The notes under the pieces: generated by a model
Told to the model about the DNA's origin: nothing
Database searches by the model: none
What the model saw: only the letters and a program-made list of their open reading frames with translations
Made by a program: the position numbers and the translations under genes
Assembly (NCBI GenBank): GCA_019310535.1
Contig: JAFDED010000041.1
Coordinates: 1-35,067 of the forward strand
Reading direction: 5' to 3'
Origin: Deltaproteobacteria bacterium
GTDB lineage: Bacteria > Desulfobacterota > JAFDED01
DNA: 35,067 nt
In this document: one piece after another, positions 8,327 to 16,874 of the stretch
Position numbering within the stretch: the stretch's first letter is position 1
Layout of the letters: every line of letters starts with the position of its first letter

Positions 8327-10552
8327 ATGGAAATCATCGGGCAAGTCGAAACTGATATTTACGAAAAAAGACGCCGCAAACGGGAGCGTTACATTATCCT
8401 GATCACCATCGCTGCGATCATCCTGCTGACCGCACTGGAGATACATTTAAGCGGACCTGAAGATGTGCCGTTTTCCGGTAACATCATCATTTTTAGCCTC
8501 ATCAATATCAACATCATATTGCTCCTGCTGGTAATTTTCCTGGTCATCCGAAACCTGGTCAAGCTGCTGTTCGAGAGGAGACAAAAGATCCTCGGCTCAA
8601 GGCTTCGGGTGCGGCTGGTGGCGGCGTTTGTTACGCTCTCCATTATTCCAACAATGCTGTTATTTTTCTCTTCTGTCAGCTTTTTGAGTACAAGCATCAA
8701 AAACTGGTTCGACACCAAAATGGAAAGATCGCTGAACGATGCGTTGACCGTTGCCCAAACTTATTACCAGCATCTATCGGATCAAATGGAGCTTTACGCC
8801 CAAAATATGGCGAGCGGGCTCTCGGAAAAAGGCTTGAAGGCTGAAGACAAACCTGAGATTTATCGGGAATACCTGATGAAAAAACAAGGGGAATATTCCC
8901 TGTCGCTGGTGGAATGGTATTTTCCGGACGGGCGACGAATGCTGCTGCTTCGCGATAAAGCCTTGACCGACCGGGATATCCCGCTGATAGAAAAGGAAAG
9001 CCATACAAAAGGCATTTCCGGCGAGAAGCTGGTAAGTGTTTCTTCCTCAGATTTCGGATACCTGGTGCGTGCGGTGGTTCCCCTTTATGCCAATGCTTTA
9101 CCTGGAAAGGTGATCGCCGTGCTCTCGGCGGGCAGGCTGGTTCCTACCAGTATGGTGGAGCGGTTAACGAATATTTCTCGCGCCATGGAGCGGTACCAGC
9201 AAACAAAAATGCTCGAAAACCCCATTAAAATAAGCTATATACTGGTCCTTACCATCGTAACACTGCTGATTATTTTTTCCGCCACGTGGTTTGGATTTTA
9301 CCTGGCCAAGCAAATCACTGTCCCCATGCAGCATCTGGCAGAAGCCACTCAGCGGGTTGCCCAGGGGGATCTGGACTTCGAGATCGCGGAGGCCGCCGAT
9401 GATGAGTTAGGCACCCTGGTGGATTCCTTTAATACCATGACACGGGATTTGCGCAACAGCCAGCAGCGGCTCAGCAAGGTCAACATTGACCTTCGGCTCA
9501 TGAACCTTGAGCTTGATCAGCGCAATCGATACATGGAGATCATTCTGCGTGAAGTGGCTGCGGGAGTGGTGTCCCTGGACGCAGAGGGGAACATTACCAC
9601 CATTAACAAATCCGCAGAGAGCATGCTGGGCATCCGAGCAAGAGATGTGCTTCATAAACAAGTAACGGCGTTGATGACATCATATCGGCCCATGATGGAG
9701 TCATTCATGGATGAGGTCCGGGCCTCGCCAGGCAGTACAGTGCGACGTGAGATCAGCCTCATAGCCAATCAAGAGCCTCTTACTCTACGGGTAAGTGCCA
9801 GTACCCTCAGTGATGAGGACGGCAACTACCTGGGTTTGGTCGTTGTGTTCGATGATATCACACAACTGCAAAAGGCCCAAAGGGCGGCGGCATGGCGGGA
9901 GGTGGCCCGCCGCATAGCCCACGAGATTAAAAATCCTTTAACCCCCATTCGTCTTTCTGCACAGCGGTTGTTGAAACGCCACAGGGAACAGTTCCAGGAA
10001 GATGGTCGCGTGTTCAACGAATGCATTGATACCATTCTCAACCAGGTTGACACGTTGAAGAAACTGGTCAACGAGTTTTCCAGTTTCGCAAGGCTGCCCT
10101 CTGCACACTTCAGTCCCAACGACCTGAACACCATCATCGAGGAGGTGCTGGTGCCCTACCAGGAGAGTGAGGGGCAGATCATGTATCGTCATGACCTCCA
10201 GGGGGACCTTCCGATCCTGGATCTTGATCCGGAGCAGATAAAGCGCGCGCTGATGAACCTCTTGAACAATGCCACCACAGCCGTTCAGGAAGGAGGAGAA
10301 GTGGTGATCCGAACCCGTTATGACCCCGGATTGAGAATCGTAACCCTGGAGGTTAGCGACAACGGCAACGGTATTCCAAAAGAGGATATGGAGCGGATCT
10401 TCGAGCCGTACTTTTCAACCAAGAAGTCCGGCATGGGTTTAGGGCTGGCGATCGTCAACACTATTGTTTCGGATCATAACGGCTACATCAGGGTAAAAGC
10501 TCGTGAGCCGAAAGGGACCACCTTCACAATAGAGTTTCCTGTTAAACGTTGA
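8327..10552 (+). CDS. ntrY: NtrY-like membrane sensor histidine kinase
   Basis: The protein has 741 residues. Three transmembrane helices lie within residues ~20-125, followed by a ~175-residue extracytoplasmic sensor region, a fourth helix (~300-325), a HAMP linker (KQITVPMQHLAEATQRVAQG onward), a PAS domain (~400-510), a HisKA dimerisation domain with the phosphoacceptor His532 in AHEIKNPLTPI, and a HATPase domain with N-box (NLLNNATTAV), G1 (DNGNGIP) and G2 (GMGLGLAIV). It should autophosphorylate and pass phosphate to the NtrX-like regulator encoded 87 bases downstream. An AAGGAAG ribosome binding site precedes the ATG. The signal is unknown: in alphaproteobacteria NtrYX responds to nitrogen or redox state, but in this lineage envelope sensing is equally possible. 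Confidence 0.93.
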   Translation: MEIIGQVETDIYEKRRRKRERYIILITIAAIILLTALEIHLSGPEDVPFSGNIIIFSLININIILLLLVIFLVIRNLVKLLFERRQKILGSRLRVRLVAAFVTLSIIPTMLLFFSSVSFLSTSIKNWFDTKMERSLNDALTVAQTYYQHLSDQMELYAQNMASGLSEKGLKAEDKPEIYREYLMKKQGEYSLSLVEWYFPDGRRMLLLRDKALTDRDIPLIEKESHTKGISGEKLVSVSSSDFGYLVRAVVPLYANALPGKVIAVLSAGRLVPTSMVERLTNISRAMERYQQTKMLENPIKISYILVLTIVTLLIIFSATWFGFYLAKQITVPMQHLAEATQRVAQGDLDFEIAEAADDELGTLVDSFNTMTRDLRNSQQRLSKVNIDLRLMNLELDQRNRYMEIILREVAAGVVSLDAEGNITTINKSAESMLGIRARDVLHKQVTALMTSYRPMMESFMDEVRASPGSTVRREISLIANQEPLTLRVSASTLSDEDGNYLGLVVVFDDITQLQKAQRAAAWREVARRIAHEIKNPLTPIRLSAQRLLKRHREQFQEDGRVFNECIDTILNQVDTLKKLVNEFSSFARLPSAHFSPNDLNTIIEEVLVPYQESEGQIMYRHDLQGDLPILDLDPEQIKRALMNLLNNATTAVQEGGEVVIRTRYDPGLRIVTLEVSDNGNGIPKEDMERIFEPYFSTKKSGMGLGLAIVNTIVSDHNGYIRVKAREPKGTTFTIEFPVKR

Positions 10553-10638
10553 GAGTAAAGTTTTTCCAACTCCCGTGAAAAAACAAAGGAGGCGGAGAAA
10601 AGCCAATTCTGGAAACTGGCAACAAGGAACTACACACG

Positions 10639-12009
10639 ATGTCAAAAAGCGTTCTTATTGTCGATGATGAGGATAGCATTCGGAAGTCCCTTGATGGTAC
10701 ACTAAAAGACGAAGGCTACATCGTGCTGGATGCGGCCACAGGGGAGGAGGCCATATCCATGCTGGAGGAACAGATTCCCGACTTGATCCTCCTGGATGTG
10801 TGGCTTCCTGGAATGGATGGGATCGAAGTCTTATCCCGGATAAAAAAAATGCGCCCTTCCATCCCTGTGGTGATCATGTCCGGCCATGGGAACATAGAGA
10901 CAGCTGTGAAAGCAACCAAACTCGGGGCGTTCGACTTTCTTGAAAAACCTCTGTCCCTGGACAAACTGATCATCACGCTCGAAAATGCCTTTAACTTCCA
11001 CAGGCTCCAGGAAGAGAATCGACTCCTGCGTCAGCGCATGCGCCCGGTGGAGCTCACGGGTGGCAGCCCCGCCATCATCGAACTCAAGTCGCAGATCGAA
11101 CTGGCCGCACCAACGCACAGTTGGATCTTGATCATGGGGGAAAACGGCACGGGCAAAGAGATCGTGGCCCGCATGATACATCGCAAGAGCCCCCGGGCCG
11201 ATCGGCCTTTCGTGGAGCTCAATTGTGCTGCGATTCCTGAGGAGCTTATTGAAAGCGAGTTGTTTGGACATGAGAAAGGGTCCTTCACCGGTGCTGTGGA
11301 AAGCAAGCGGGGAAAGTTCGACGAGTCGCATCGCGGGATCCTTTTTCTGGACGAGATCGCCGACATGAGCCTCAAAACACAGGCAAAAATCCTTCGTATC
11401 CTTCAAGAGCAGCGTTTTGTCAGGGTGGGAGGAAACAAGGTCATCCACGTGGATGTACGGGTGCTGGCGGCTACCAACAAGGACCTGGAACAAGAAATGC
11501 TCAAGGGGAACTTTCGCCAGGATCTCTTCTTTCGCCTGAACGTCATCCCCCTGGTTGTTCCGCCTCTGCGGGAACGCGTGGAGGACATTCCGCTTCTTGT
11601 TGAGGAGTTTCTTAAAGATTTTGCCGGCATCCTGGGTGGTGAGATAAAGGAAATTACAGCACCGGCCCTGAATTTACTGATGCAGCACCAGTGGCCGGGA
11701 AACGTTCGCGAACTCAAAAACTTCATCGAACGCCTTGTGATCATGACCCGGGGACGTGTCATCGATGTCGACGACATTCCCTCCCCGCTGGGACCTCGAA
11801 AGGAGGCCAATCATATCGACCTGTTCAGTTATTCAATGTTTCGGGAAGCGCGCTCCGAATTCGAGAAAAGATTCATTTTGCGGAAACTGGCCGAGCATGG
11901 AAATAATATATCCCAGACCGCCGAAGCTATCGGGGTGGAAAGAAGCCATCTGCACAGAAAGCTTCGGAGTCTCGGCATCGAAGAAAAAAGTTCAATGAGA
12001 ACCGGGTGA
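10639..12009 (+). CDS. ntrX: NtrX-like sigma-54-dependent response regulator
   Basis: The protein has 456 residues with three domains. The receiver (1-120) has the acidic pocket VDDED and phosphoacceptor Asp53 (LLDVWLPGMDG). The AAA+ sigma-54 interaction domain has Walker A GENGTGKE (167-174), the GAFTGA loop as GSFTGA (214-219) and Walker B ILFLDEIADM. The C-terminal Fis-type helix-turn-helix spans NNISQTAEAIGVERSHLHRK. It should activate sigma-54 promoters when phosphorylated by the adjacent kinase. The Ser in GSFTGA is a known variant, so sigma-54 contact may be retained but is not certain. It directly follows ntrY in an operon-like arrangement. Confidence 0.93.
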   Translation: MSKSVLIVDDEDSIRKSLDGTLKDEGYIVLDAATGEEAISMLEEQIPDLILLDVWLPGMDGIEVLSRIKKMRPSIPVVIMSGHGNIETAVKATKLGAFDFLEKPLSLDKLIITLENAFNFHRLQEENRLLRQRMRPVELTGGSPAIIELKSQIELAAPTHSWILIMGENGTGKEIVARMIHRKSPRADRPFVELNCAAIPEELIESELFGHEKGSFTGAVESKRGKFDESHRGILFLDEIADMSLKTQAKILRILQEQRFVRVGGNKVIHVDVRVLAATNKDLEQEMLKGNFRQDLFFRLNVIPLVVPPLRERVEDIPLLVEEFLKDFAGILGGEIKEITAPALNLLMQHQWPGNVRELKNFIERLVIMTRGRVIDVDDIPSPLGPRKEANHIDLFSYSMFREARSEFEKRFILRKLAEHGNNISQTAEAIGVERSHLHRKLRSLGIEEKSSMRTG

Positions 12010-12027
12010 AGTTCGTCCCTGCATAAA

Positions 12028-12059
12028 GGAGCTGTGAATAAAGCTCCCAGGCGGGAGTT
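12028..12059 (+). promoter_or_regulatory. Two mutually exclusive hairpins between ntrX and tmk
   Basis: GGAGCT (12028-12033) can pair with AGCTCC (12042-12047), while AGCTCCC (12042-12048) can instead pair with GGGAGTT (12053-12059). The competing stems resemble an attenuator layout, but no T-run follows. A TTGACA at 12061-12066 starts directly after, without a convincing -10. Confidence 0.3.
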
Positions 12060-12130
12060 CTTGACACCCGGATCAAATAAACAGGGCTATGGATTTTTCA
12101 ATCACGATTCCAGAACGTTAAGGATTTGTT

Positions 12131-12805
12131 GTGAATGGATGGAAGGGTTTGTTTATCACGTTTGAGGGCACGGAGGGATCGGGAAAGACCACCCAGGTGG
12201 AGCTGTTCTGCCGGTATTTAGATGAACGCGGCATTTCCCACATCCGGACCAGAGACCCCGGGGGAACCCCCATCGGCGAAGCGGTGAGGAAGATCCTGCT
12301 GGACCGGGAAAACACAAATATGCGGCCGGAAACGGAACTGCTTCTTTATCTATCCAGCAGGTATCAATTATTCCATCAAGTAATTCTCCCGGCTCTTGAG
12401 CAGGGGCGAATAGTTGTTTGCGATCGATTCGCCGACTCCACCGTGGCCTATCAAGGATACGGCCGGGGAATCGATCTCGAATGGATCAGGCTTATGCACC
12501 ATCAAATTCTCGGCGATAAAAAGCCGGATTTGACCATTCTCTTCGACTGTCCCGTAAAAGAGGGATTGGAGCGTACCAAACATCGCATGTCCACTCAAGG
12601 CGAGCACTGCCGCGAGGATCGCTTCGAGCAGGAGGCGGTGTCCTTTCATCAGCGGGTCAGGACAGGGTATTTGAAAATTGCGGAGCAGGAGCCCCATCGG
12701 GTAATAAAGGTAAACGGAAGGAACAGTCCCGAGGATCTCCACCGGGAGATCTTGAGCGTGATATCAAAAAGGTGCCCAAATCCGTGTCTTTTGGGAAAAT
12801 TATAG
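12131..12805 (+). CDS. tmk: Thymidylate kinase (dTMP kinase)
   Basis: The protein has 224 residues. It phosphorylates dTMP to dTDP with ATP, an essential step of dTTP synthesis in the cytoplasm. The P-loop is GTEGSGKT (13-20), followed by the substrate-binding DPGGTPIGE and the DRFADSTVAYQG motif that contacts the thymidine monophosphate. A lid region (RMSTQGEHCREDRFE) carries the Arg-rich segment. Length is slightly longer than the usual ~205-215, with a short Cys-containing tail. The start is GTG with AAGGA upstream. It overlaps holB by 34 bases, so the two are likely translated together. Confidence 0.93.
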   Translation: MNGWKGLFITFEGTEGSGKTTQVELFCRYLDERGISHIRTRDPGGTPIGEAVRKILLDRENTNMRPETELLLYLSSRYQLFHQVILPALEQGRIVVCDRFADSTVAYQGYGRGIDLEWIRLMHHQILGDKKPDLTILFDCPVKEGLERTKHRMSTQGEHCREDRFEQEAVSFHQRVRTGYLKIAEQEPHRVIKVNGRNSPEDLHREILSVISKRCPNPCLLGKL

Positions 12806-13788
12806 GACATACCCGGCAGATTCGTATCCTCAGATCGGCCCTGAAAGCAAGAAGGCTTCCCCATGCCTACCTTTTCGAGGGTCCGGACGGCATCGGGAAA
12901 CGGCGAGTGGCACTGGCCCTTGCGCAGGCCATCCAGTGTACGAGGCAGGATGATAATGCCTGCGGACTCTGCGAATCCTGTCGAAAAGTTGAAGAGCACA
13001 CCCATCCCGATGTGTGGTGGGTCGAACCGGAAAAGAACGCTATACGGATCGATGTAATCCGCCAACTTCAGAGAGACATGAACTTCGAACCACTTGAGGG
13101 AAGCGGGCGAGTCATCATTGTGGACGAAGCGGATACCATGCTTCACAATGCGGCAAATGCTATGTTGAAGACGCTGGAAGAGCCTCCGGGAGCCAGCACA
13201 ATGGTGTTGATTACATCAAGGCCCCAGCAGCTTCTTCCCACCATCGTGTCCCGCTGTCAGCGCTTGGCGTTTGGCCCTCTGACCAAGGAGATGGCCAGTC
13301 AGGTCATTGCACGACAGATAGGGGATGATCCGGGCATCGTTGCATTACTTGCCTCTTTATCAGGAGGGAGTCCGGGGCGGGCACTGGCTTTCGATCGGGA
13401 GCTATTTTTGGAGGAGCGACCGCCCTTGATAGAGGAGGTTGAACGATGTTCGCTGAATAACGTAAAGGAGATCTTTAAATTGGCCGAAAAACTTGATAAA
13501 GAAAGGAAAGCCGAGATTTCCATTATTCTGGAAATCCTCCAATGCTGGTATCGGGACTTGGCGGTTTATCAGGTAACCGGTAATCCTGAACAGTTGATCA
13601 ATGTCGATCTGCTCCCGATAATTCAAAAAGTCGCCGGGCAAGAAAGCTTGGAACTCGCCATTTCCCGTTTCGAGGCCATAGGAAAGACCTTGCGCAACCT
13701 GGACCGAAACGCCAACGTACGCCTTTCCCTGGACGTCCTGTTGTTGGGGTTGTCCGCGGCCGGAAGGGGCCCTTCTTTTATTCAGTAG
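12772..13788 (+). CDS. holB: DNA polymerase III subunit delta'
   Basis: The protein has 338 residues. It is a clamp-loader AAA+ subunit that helps place the beta clamp on DNA. The N-terminal motif FGKIIGHTRQIRIL is typical. The P-loop position reads GPDGIGKR, followed by a zinc-binding Cys set (CTRQ...CGLCESC, residues ~51-66), then IVDEADTML (Walker B-like) and the sensor LEEPP with SRCQRL. It starts at GTG inside the end of tmk, the usual bacterial tmk-holB pairing. The C-terminal ~120 residues form the helical collar region. Confidence 0.92.
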   Translation: MPKSVSFGKIIGHTRQIRILRSALKARRLPHAYLFEGPDGIGKRRVALALAQAIQCTRQDDNACGLCESCRKVEEHTHPDVWWVEPEKNAIRIDVIRQLQRDMNFEPLEGSGRVIIVDEADTMLHNAANAMLKTLEEPPGASTMVLITSRPQQLLPTIVSRCQRLAFGPLTKEMASQVIARQIGDDPGIVALLASLSGGSPGRALAFDRELFLEERPPLIEEVERCSLNNVKEIFKLAEKLDKERKAEISIILEILQCWYRDLAVYQVTGNPEQLINVDLLPIIQKVAGQESLELAISRFEAIGKTLRNLDRNANVRLSLDVLLLGLSAAGRGPSFIQ

Positions 13789-13973
13789 GGGAGATATTAA
13801 TTCCTGTTCAGCTTAAAAACAATGGGTAACAAGGTTTATATTCTTGTATTGAATAAGAATTCTGAGCACAACGCATGGCATAGTATGTATGAAAAAGATC
13901 CAGGGGATTGAACTACCGTGGTGAAACCATTAAGAAATAAAAAAGAACTGCAGTTTTCAATATAGGTGATCAA

Positions 13974-14783
13974 ATGCGAGTTGTGGGAATTCAGTTCAGA
14001 CCGGGAGGAATAATTTACGACTTTGATTCAGGTTCTCTCGCACTCAAAGTCGGGGAAAAGGTCATTGTCAAGACGGAAAAAGGCCTTGGAATCGGCACTG
14101 TTGTCCGAGAACTTGTCAATATGGAGTATACGGAACCCGACCACAGCCTGAAAAAAGTCATTCGAAAAGCGGGAGAGATAGATCTTGAAAAAGCGAGGCA
14201 AAACAGCCAACTGGAGTTAGAGGCAAAACAGTTTTGCAGGAAGCGTATTGAATCCCGTGATCTTAAAATGAAGCTTGTGGATGTGGAGTACCTTTATGAT
14301 GGAAGCAAGATAATCTTTTACTTCACCGCGAACGGGCGGGTGGATTTCCGTGAATTGGTGCGAGATCTGGTCCGGCAATTTCACACGCGCATTGAGATGC
14401 GGCAAATCGGTGTCCGGAACGAAGCCAAAATGTTGGGCGGCATAGGGGCCTGTGGAAGGGAACTCTGCTGTTCTCTCTTCCTGAAGAATTTCAAGCCCGT
14501 TTCCGTCCGCATGGCCAAGGATCAAAATCTCTCCCTAAATCCGGGAATGATCTCCGGCGTCTGCGGTCGGCTTATGTGCTGTCTGGCATATGAGCATGAT
14601 ACTTATGCGGAGGCAAAGAAAGACATGCCTAAGTGCGGTAGGCGAGTCAAAACCACCCGTGGAGATGGAGAAGTGCTCCGTATTAATCTTTTACAAGGGA
14701 AATTGTTAATACGACTGGAAAGCGGAGAAGAGATTGAAGTACTTACCGACGAGATCGGGGAGGAGACGGAAAAGAAGAACTAA
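13974..14783 (+). CDS. ricT: PSP1 / RicT (YaaT)-family protein
   Basis: The protein has 269 residues. A PSP1 domain occupies about residues 60-200 (VEYLYDGSKIIFYFTANGRVDF). Two conserved cysteine clusters follow, GGIGACGRELCCSLFL and GVCGRLMCCLAYE. In Bacillus the homologue RicT, with RicA and RicF, binds iron-sulphur clusters and modulates RNase Y-dependent mRNA processing and phosphorelay functions. In Desulfobacterota the gene commonly follows holB, as here, but RicA and RicF are not in this window, so the role is inference from the family. An AGGTGA box lies upstream of the ATG. The 185-base gap from holB shows no gene. Confidence 0.88.
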   Translation: MRVVGIQFRPGGIIYDFDSGSLALKVGEKVIVKTEKGLGIGTVVRELVNMEYTEPDHSLKKVIRKAGEIDLEKARQNSQLELEAKQFCRKRIESRDLKMKLVDVEYLYDGSKIIFYFTANGRVDFRELVRDLVRQFHTRIEMRQIGVRNEAKMLGGIGACGRELCCSLFLKNFKPVSVRMAKDQNLSLNPGMISGVCGRLMCCLAYEHDTYAEAKKDMPKCGRRVKTTRGDGEVLRINLLQGKLLIRLESGEEIEVLTDEIGEETEKKN

Positions 14784-14873
14784 TACTGTACCATACGAAA
14801 AGAATGCAACCCTAAACCGCCGCCAGCGGGGCCCGGTATAGTTACGGGATAGGGAATGGCAGGGAGCCTTCTA

Positions 14874-15344
14874 ATGGAAAAAAAATTTTCACAATTTTTT
14901 CAAACATTTGTTCAAGAAAGTCCGATGTTTCATTATCTGGATGATAAAGACACCCGAACGTTATCACAGTATTTACAATTCCGGCGGATGAAGCGAGGCG
15001 AAGTGATCTTCAGAGAGGGAGATCCCGGTGATTATGTGGTTTTTATTTTTAAAGGGTCCGTCGAGGTCAGTACCAAAAATCCTGAGGGAGAAGATTATTC
15101 GCTGGCTCAACTGGGGTGGGGCACATCCGTAGGCGAGATGGCGCTCATCGACGAGTTGCCGCGATCCGCCACGGCCAATGTGGTTGACGACATTGAATTC
15201 TTCATGCTTACCCGCGATAGCTTTAATGATATTTCTCAGAAACACCCGAAACTGGGTGTACGGCTTCTCATGGGGCTCGCCTGGACAATGAGCCTCCGGT
15301 TGCGCTATAACAGCCGCCGGCTCATTGACCACGTACAACTCTGA
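14874..15344 (+). CDS. Cyclic nucleotide-binding domain protein
   Basis: The protein has 156 residues from ATG 14874, preferred because GGGAG lies eight bases upstream; an in-frame ATG at 14856 is the alternative. It is a single cNMP-binding beta-roll (about residues 25-135) with GEVIFREGDPGDYVVFIFKG and the phosphate-binding cassette GEMALIDELPRSATA, in which both the Glu and the Arg that hold the cyclic phosphate and ribose are present. There is no DNA-binding domain after it, so it is not a Crp/Fnr regulator but a free-standing sensor or a partner of another protein. It is convergent with the zinc-ribbon gene. Confidence 0.85.
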   Translation: MEKKFSQFFQTFVQESPMFHYLDDKDTRTLSQYLQFRRMKRGEVIFREGDPGDYVVFIFKGSVEVSTKNPEGEDYSLAQLGWGTSVGEMALIDELPRSATANVVDDIEFFMLTRDSFNDISQKHPKLGVRLLMGLAWTMSLRLRYNSRRLIDHVQL

Positions 15345-15359
15345 TGGAGACCGAATATC

Positions 15360-15659
15360 TCATCCCGGCGTCTCTTCGTTATCCCGGTCATCAACAACTT
15401 TGATGATGATTTGCTTGTGAGAGGCCTCGTAATTGGCTACGAGCTTTTCCTCCACCGAAAGCTCCCGGTAACATGAGGGACAGAGGCCGCTGGTGTATGC
15501 AGTGATGAATCCCATTTCCCGAAACAGGGATGTTTTCCGGTTGCAAATCAGACAAACGCCTTCCTCGATGGCTTGGATGGCTAACTTGCGGTTCCTTAGC
15601 AGTGCGATTATTTCCCGCGTTTTTTTCCGATCCGGAGGAAACCGAATGACTTTGGTCAT
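15360..15659 (-). CDS. Small zinc-ribbon-like hypothetical protein
   Basis: The protein has 99 residues from ATG 15659, chosen because the strong AGGAGG box sits ten bases upstream; the ATG three codons earlier (15668) would be only one base from it. Two CxxC knuckles, CLICNRKT and GLCPSCYREL, about 24 residues apart suggest a zinc finger. The N-terminus is Arg/Lys rich, the C-terminus acidic. Function unknown; nucleic-acid or protein binding is a guess. The gap to the SPFH gene upstream is about 150 bases. Confidence 0.65.
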   Translation of the reverse strand: MTKVIRFPPDRKKTREIIALLRNRKLAIQAIEEGVCLICNRKTSLFREMGFITAYTSGLCPSCYRELSVEEKLVANYEASHKQIIIKVVDDRDNEETPG

Positions 15660-15809
15660 CGGATTCATCCCTCCTACTTTATAGCCTTTCTCACATTCCA
15701 CTGCTGGAATTCCCCGGGGTTCCTTGACGGAGTATTGAGCTGTTGAGGGAATAAGGAAGCCCACTGCATTCCCGGAGATAATCCACAACGACTCCTGGTT
15801 ACACGCTTT

Positions 15810-16874
15810 CTATTTGTCGGATGCGGGTATCTTTTGACCCTGCAGCGCCTTCAGGCCATAAACCTCCAGCAGGCGATTCACATCAGTGGTTCGTATGTCA
15901 AGTCCACCGCCCCCGATGGGCAGCAGAAGGATGCGCTTTCCTTGCAGTGCCTCGGCCACCTGGAGTTTGACCATGATCTCCCCGCCGGGGCCGGACAGAG
16001 CTTCGTTAAGCTTCTTAATTCCTTCGGACTCGGCCTTCCCTTCTATCTCAATGGCCTGGGCAATCCTTTTTTGCTGGTCGTAGTAAGCATCGGCCTCGAT
16101 CTTGGCCTTCTGAAACTCTCCGTCCACCTGAGCCATCATCTTGTTCACCTCACCCTGTGCCTCCTCCATCTTGGCGAGGTATTCCTCCTTCGCGGCACTG
16201 GCTGCCGCCTTATTTTTTTCGGCCATCTGATCCGCCACCTTGCGGGCCTCTATCGCTTTCTGGTATTCTTCGTTAAAACGGTAATCCTTGGTGGCCACTT
16301 TTTCCACAATAATTCCATACGGATTCAGTATTCTGTTGAGTTCCCTGCGGGCCCGCTCCGCTTTCTCTCCACGCTTTTCAGCTACATAGAATTCCTCGGT
16401 GCGTAGTTCGCCGAAGATATCCCGGGGGCGACTTCGGGCCACCGTCCGTACGATATTGTCCTTGAGTATTTCATCATTGAGCGCCACGTGCTGGAGGATG
16501 AACGGCGCCTTGTTGGGGTCGATGCGGTATGAGATGATGACGTCAAGGCTGATGTCATTGCCGTCGATGGTCTTGAGCAGAAGGTCATCTCTCATCTTTC
16601 GGTCCCCCCGCGTCGCGGAAATGGTCATCTCCATGTTGTGCAGTTTGATGTCGAACGTATGCCAGTCGTTGATAAAAGGAAGAAAGAAATAGGTCCCGCC
16701 GGGTGGATATACATAGTTTTCCACTCCCTTTTTCTTAAAAATTCCGAACTTCACAGTCCGCACGCCGACTTCAGTTGGGCCGGTGGTTTTGGCCACGCAC
16801 GCGGGAAGAAAAAAGGCAAGAGCGGCCAGAAAGACCAATTTCATCAATATTGAATGTTTGTTACATCGCATCAC
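15810..16874 (-). CDS. SPFH/prohibitin-domain protein with lipoprotein signal (HflC-like)
   Basis: The protein has 354 residues. The N-terminus is a lipoprotein signal: basic start, hydrophobic LVFLAALAFFLPAC with lipobox LPAC. An SPFH/Band 7 domain (~30-210) follows, then an Ala/Glu/Lys-rich coiled coil (~205-280, ARKVADQMAEKNKAAASAAK) and a C-terminal region ending in LEVYGLKALQGQKIPA. Such proteins form large ring or cage assemblies at membranes and control proteases such as FtsH. Most have a transmembrane anchor; a lipid anchor is uncommon and implies a periplasmic location, as for HflC. Its ATG overlaps the stop of the upstream SPFH gene (ATGA), so the two are translationally coupled. 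Confidence 0.85.
   Translation of the reverse strand: MMRCNKHSILMKLVFLAALAFFLPACVAKTTGPTEVGVRTVKFGIFKKKGVENYVYPPGGTYFFLPFINDWHTFDIKLHNMEMTISATRGDRKMRDDLLLKTIDGNDISLDVIISYRIDPNKAPFILQHVALNDEILKDNIVRTVARSRPRDIFGELRTEEFYVAEKRGEKAERARRELNRILNPYGIIVEKVATKDYRFNEEYQKAIEARKVADQMAEKNKAAASAAKEEYLAKMEEAQGEVNKMMAQVDGEFQKAKIEADAYYDQQKRIAQAIEIEGKAESEGIKKLNEALSGPGGEIMVKLQVAEALQGKRILLLPIGGGGLDIRTTDVNRLLEVYGLKALQGQKIPASDK

Noticed and set aside
10831..11493. Long minus-strand frame opposite ntrX
   Set aside because: Antisense to clearly conserved receiver and AAA+ motifs; no domain of its own.
15834..16406. Long plus-strand frame opposite the lipid-anchored SPFH gene
   Set aside because: It is a mirror of the strongly supported SPFH coding frame; its residues are Leu/His-rich as expected from the complement of coiled-coil codons.
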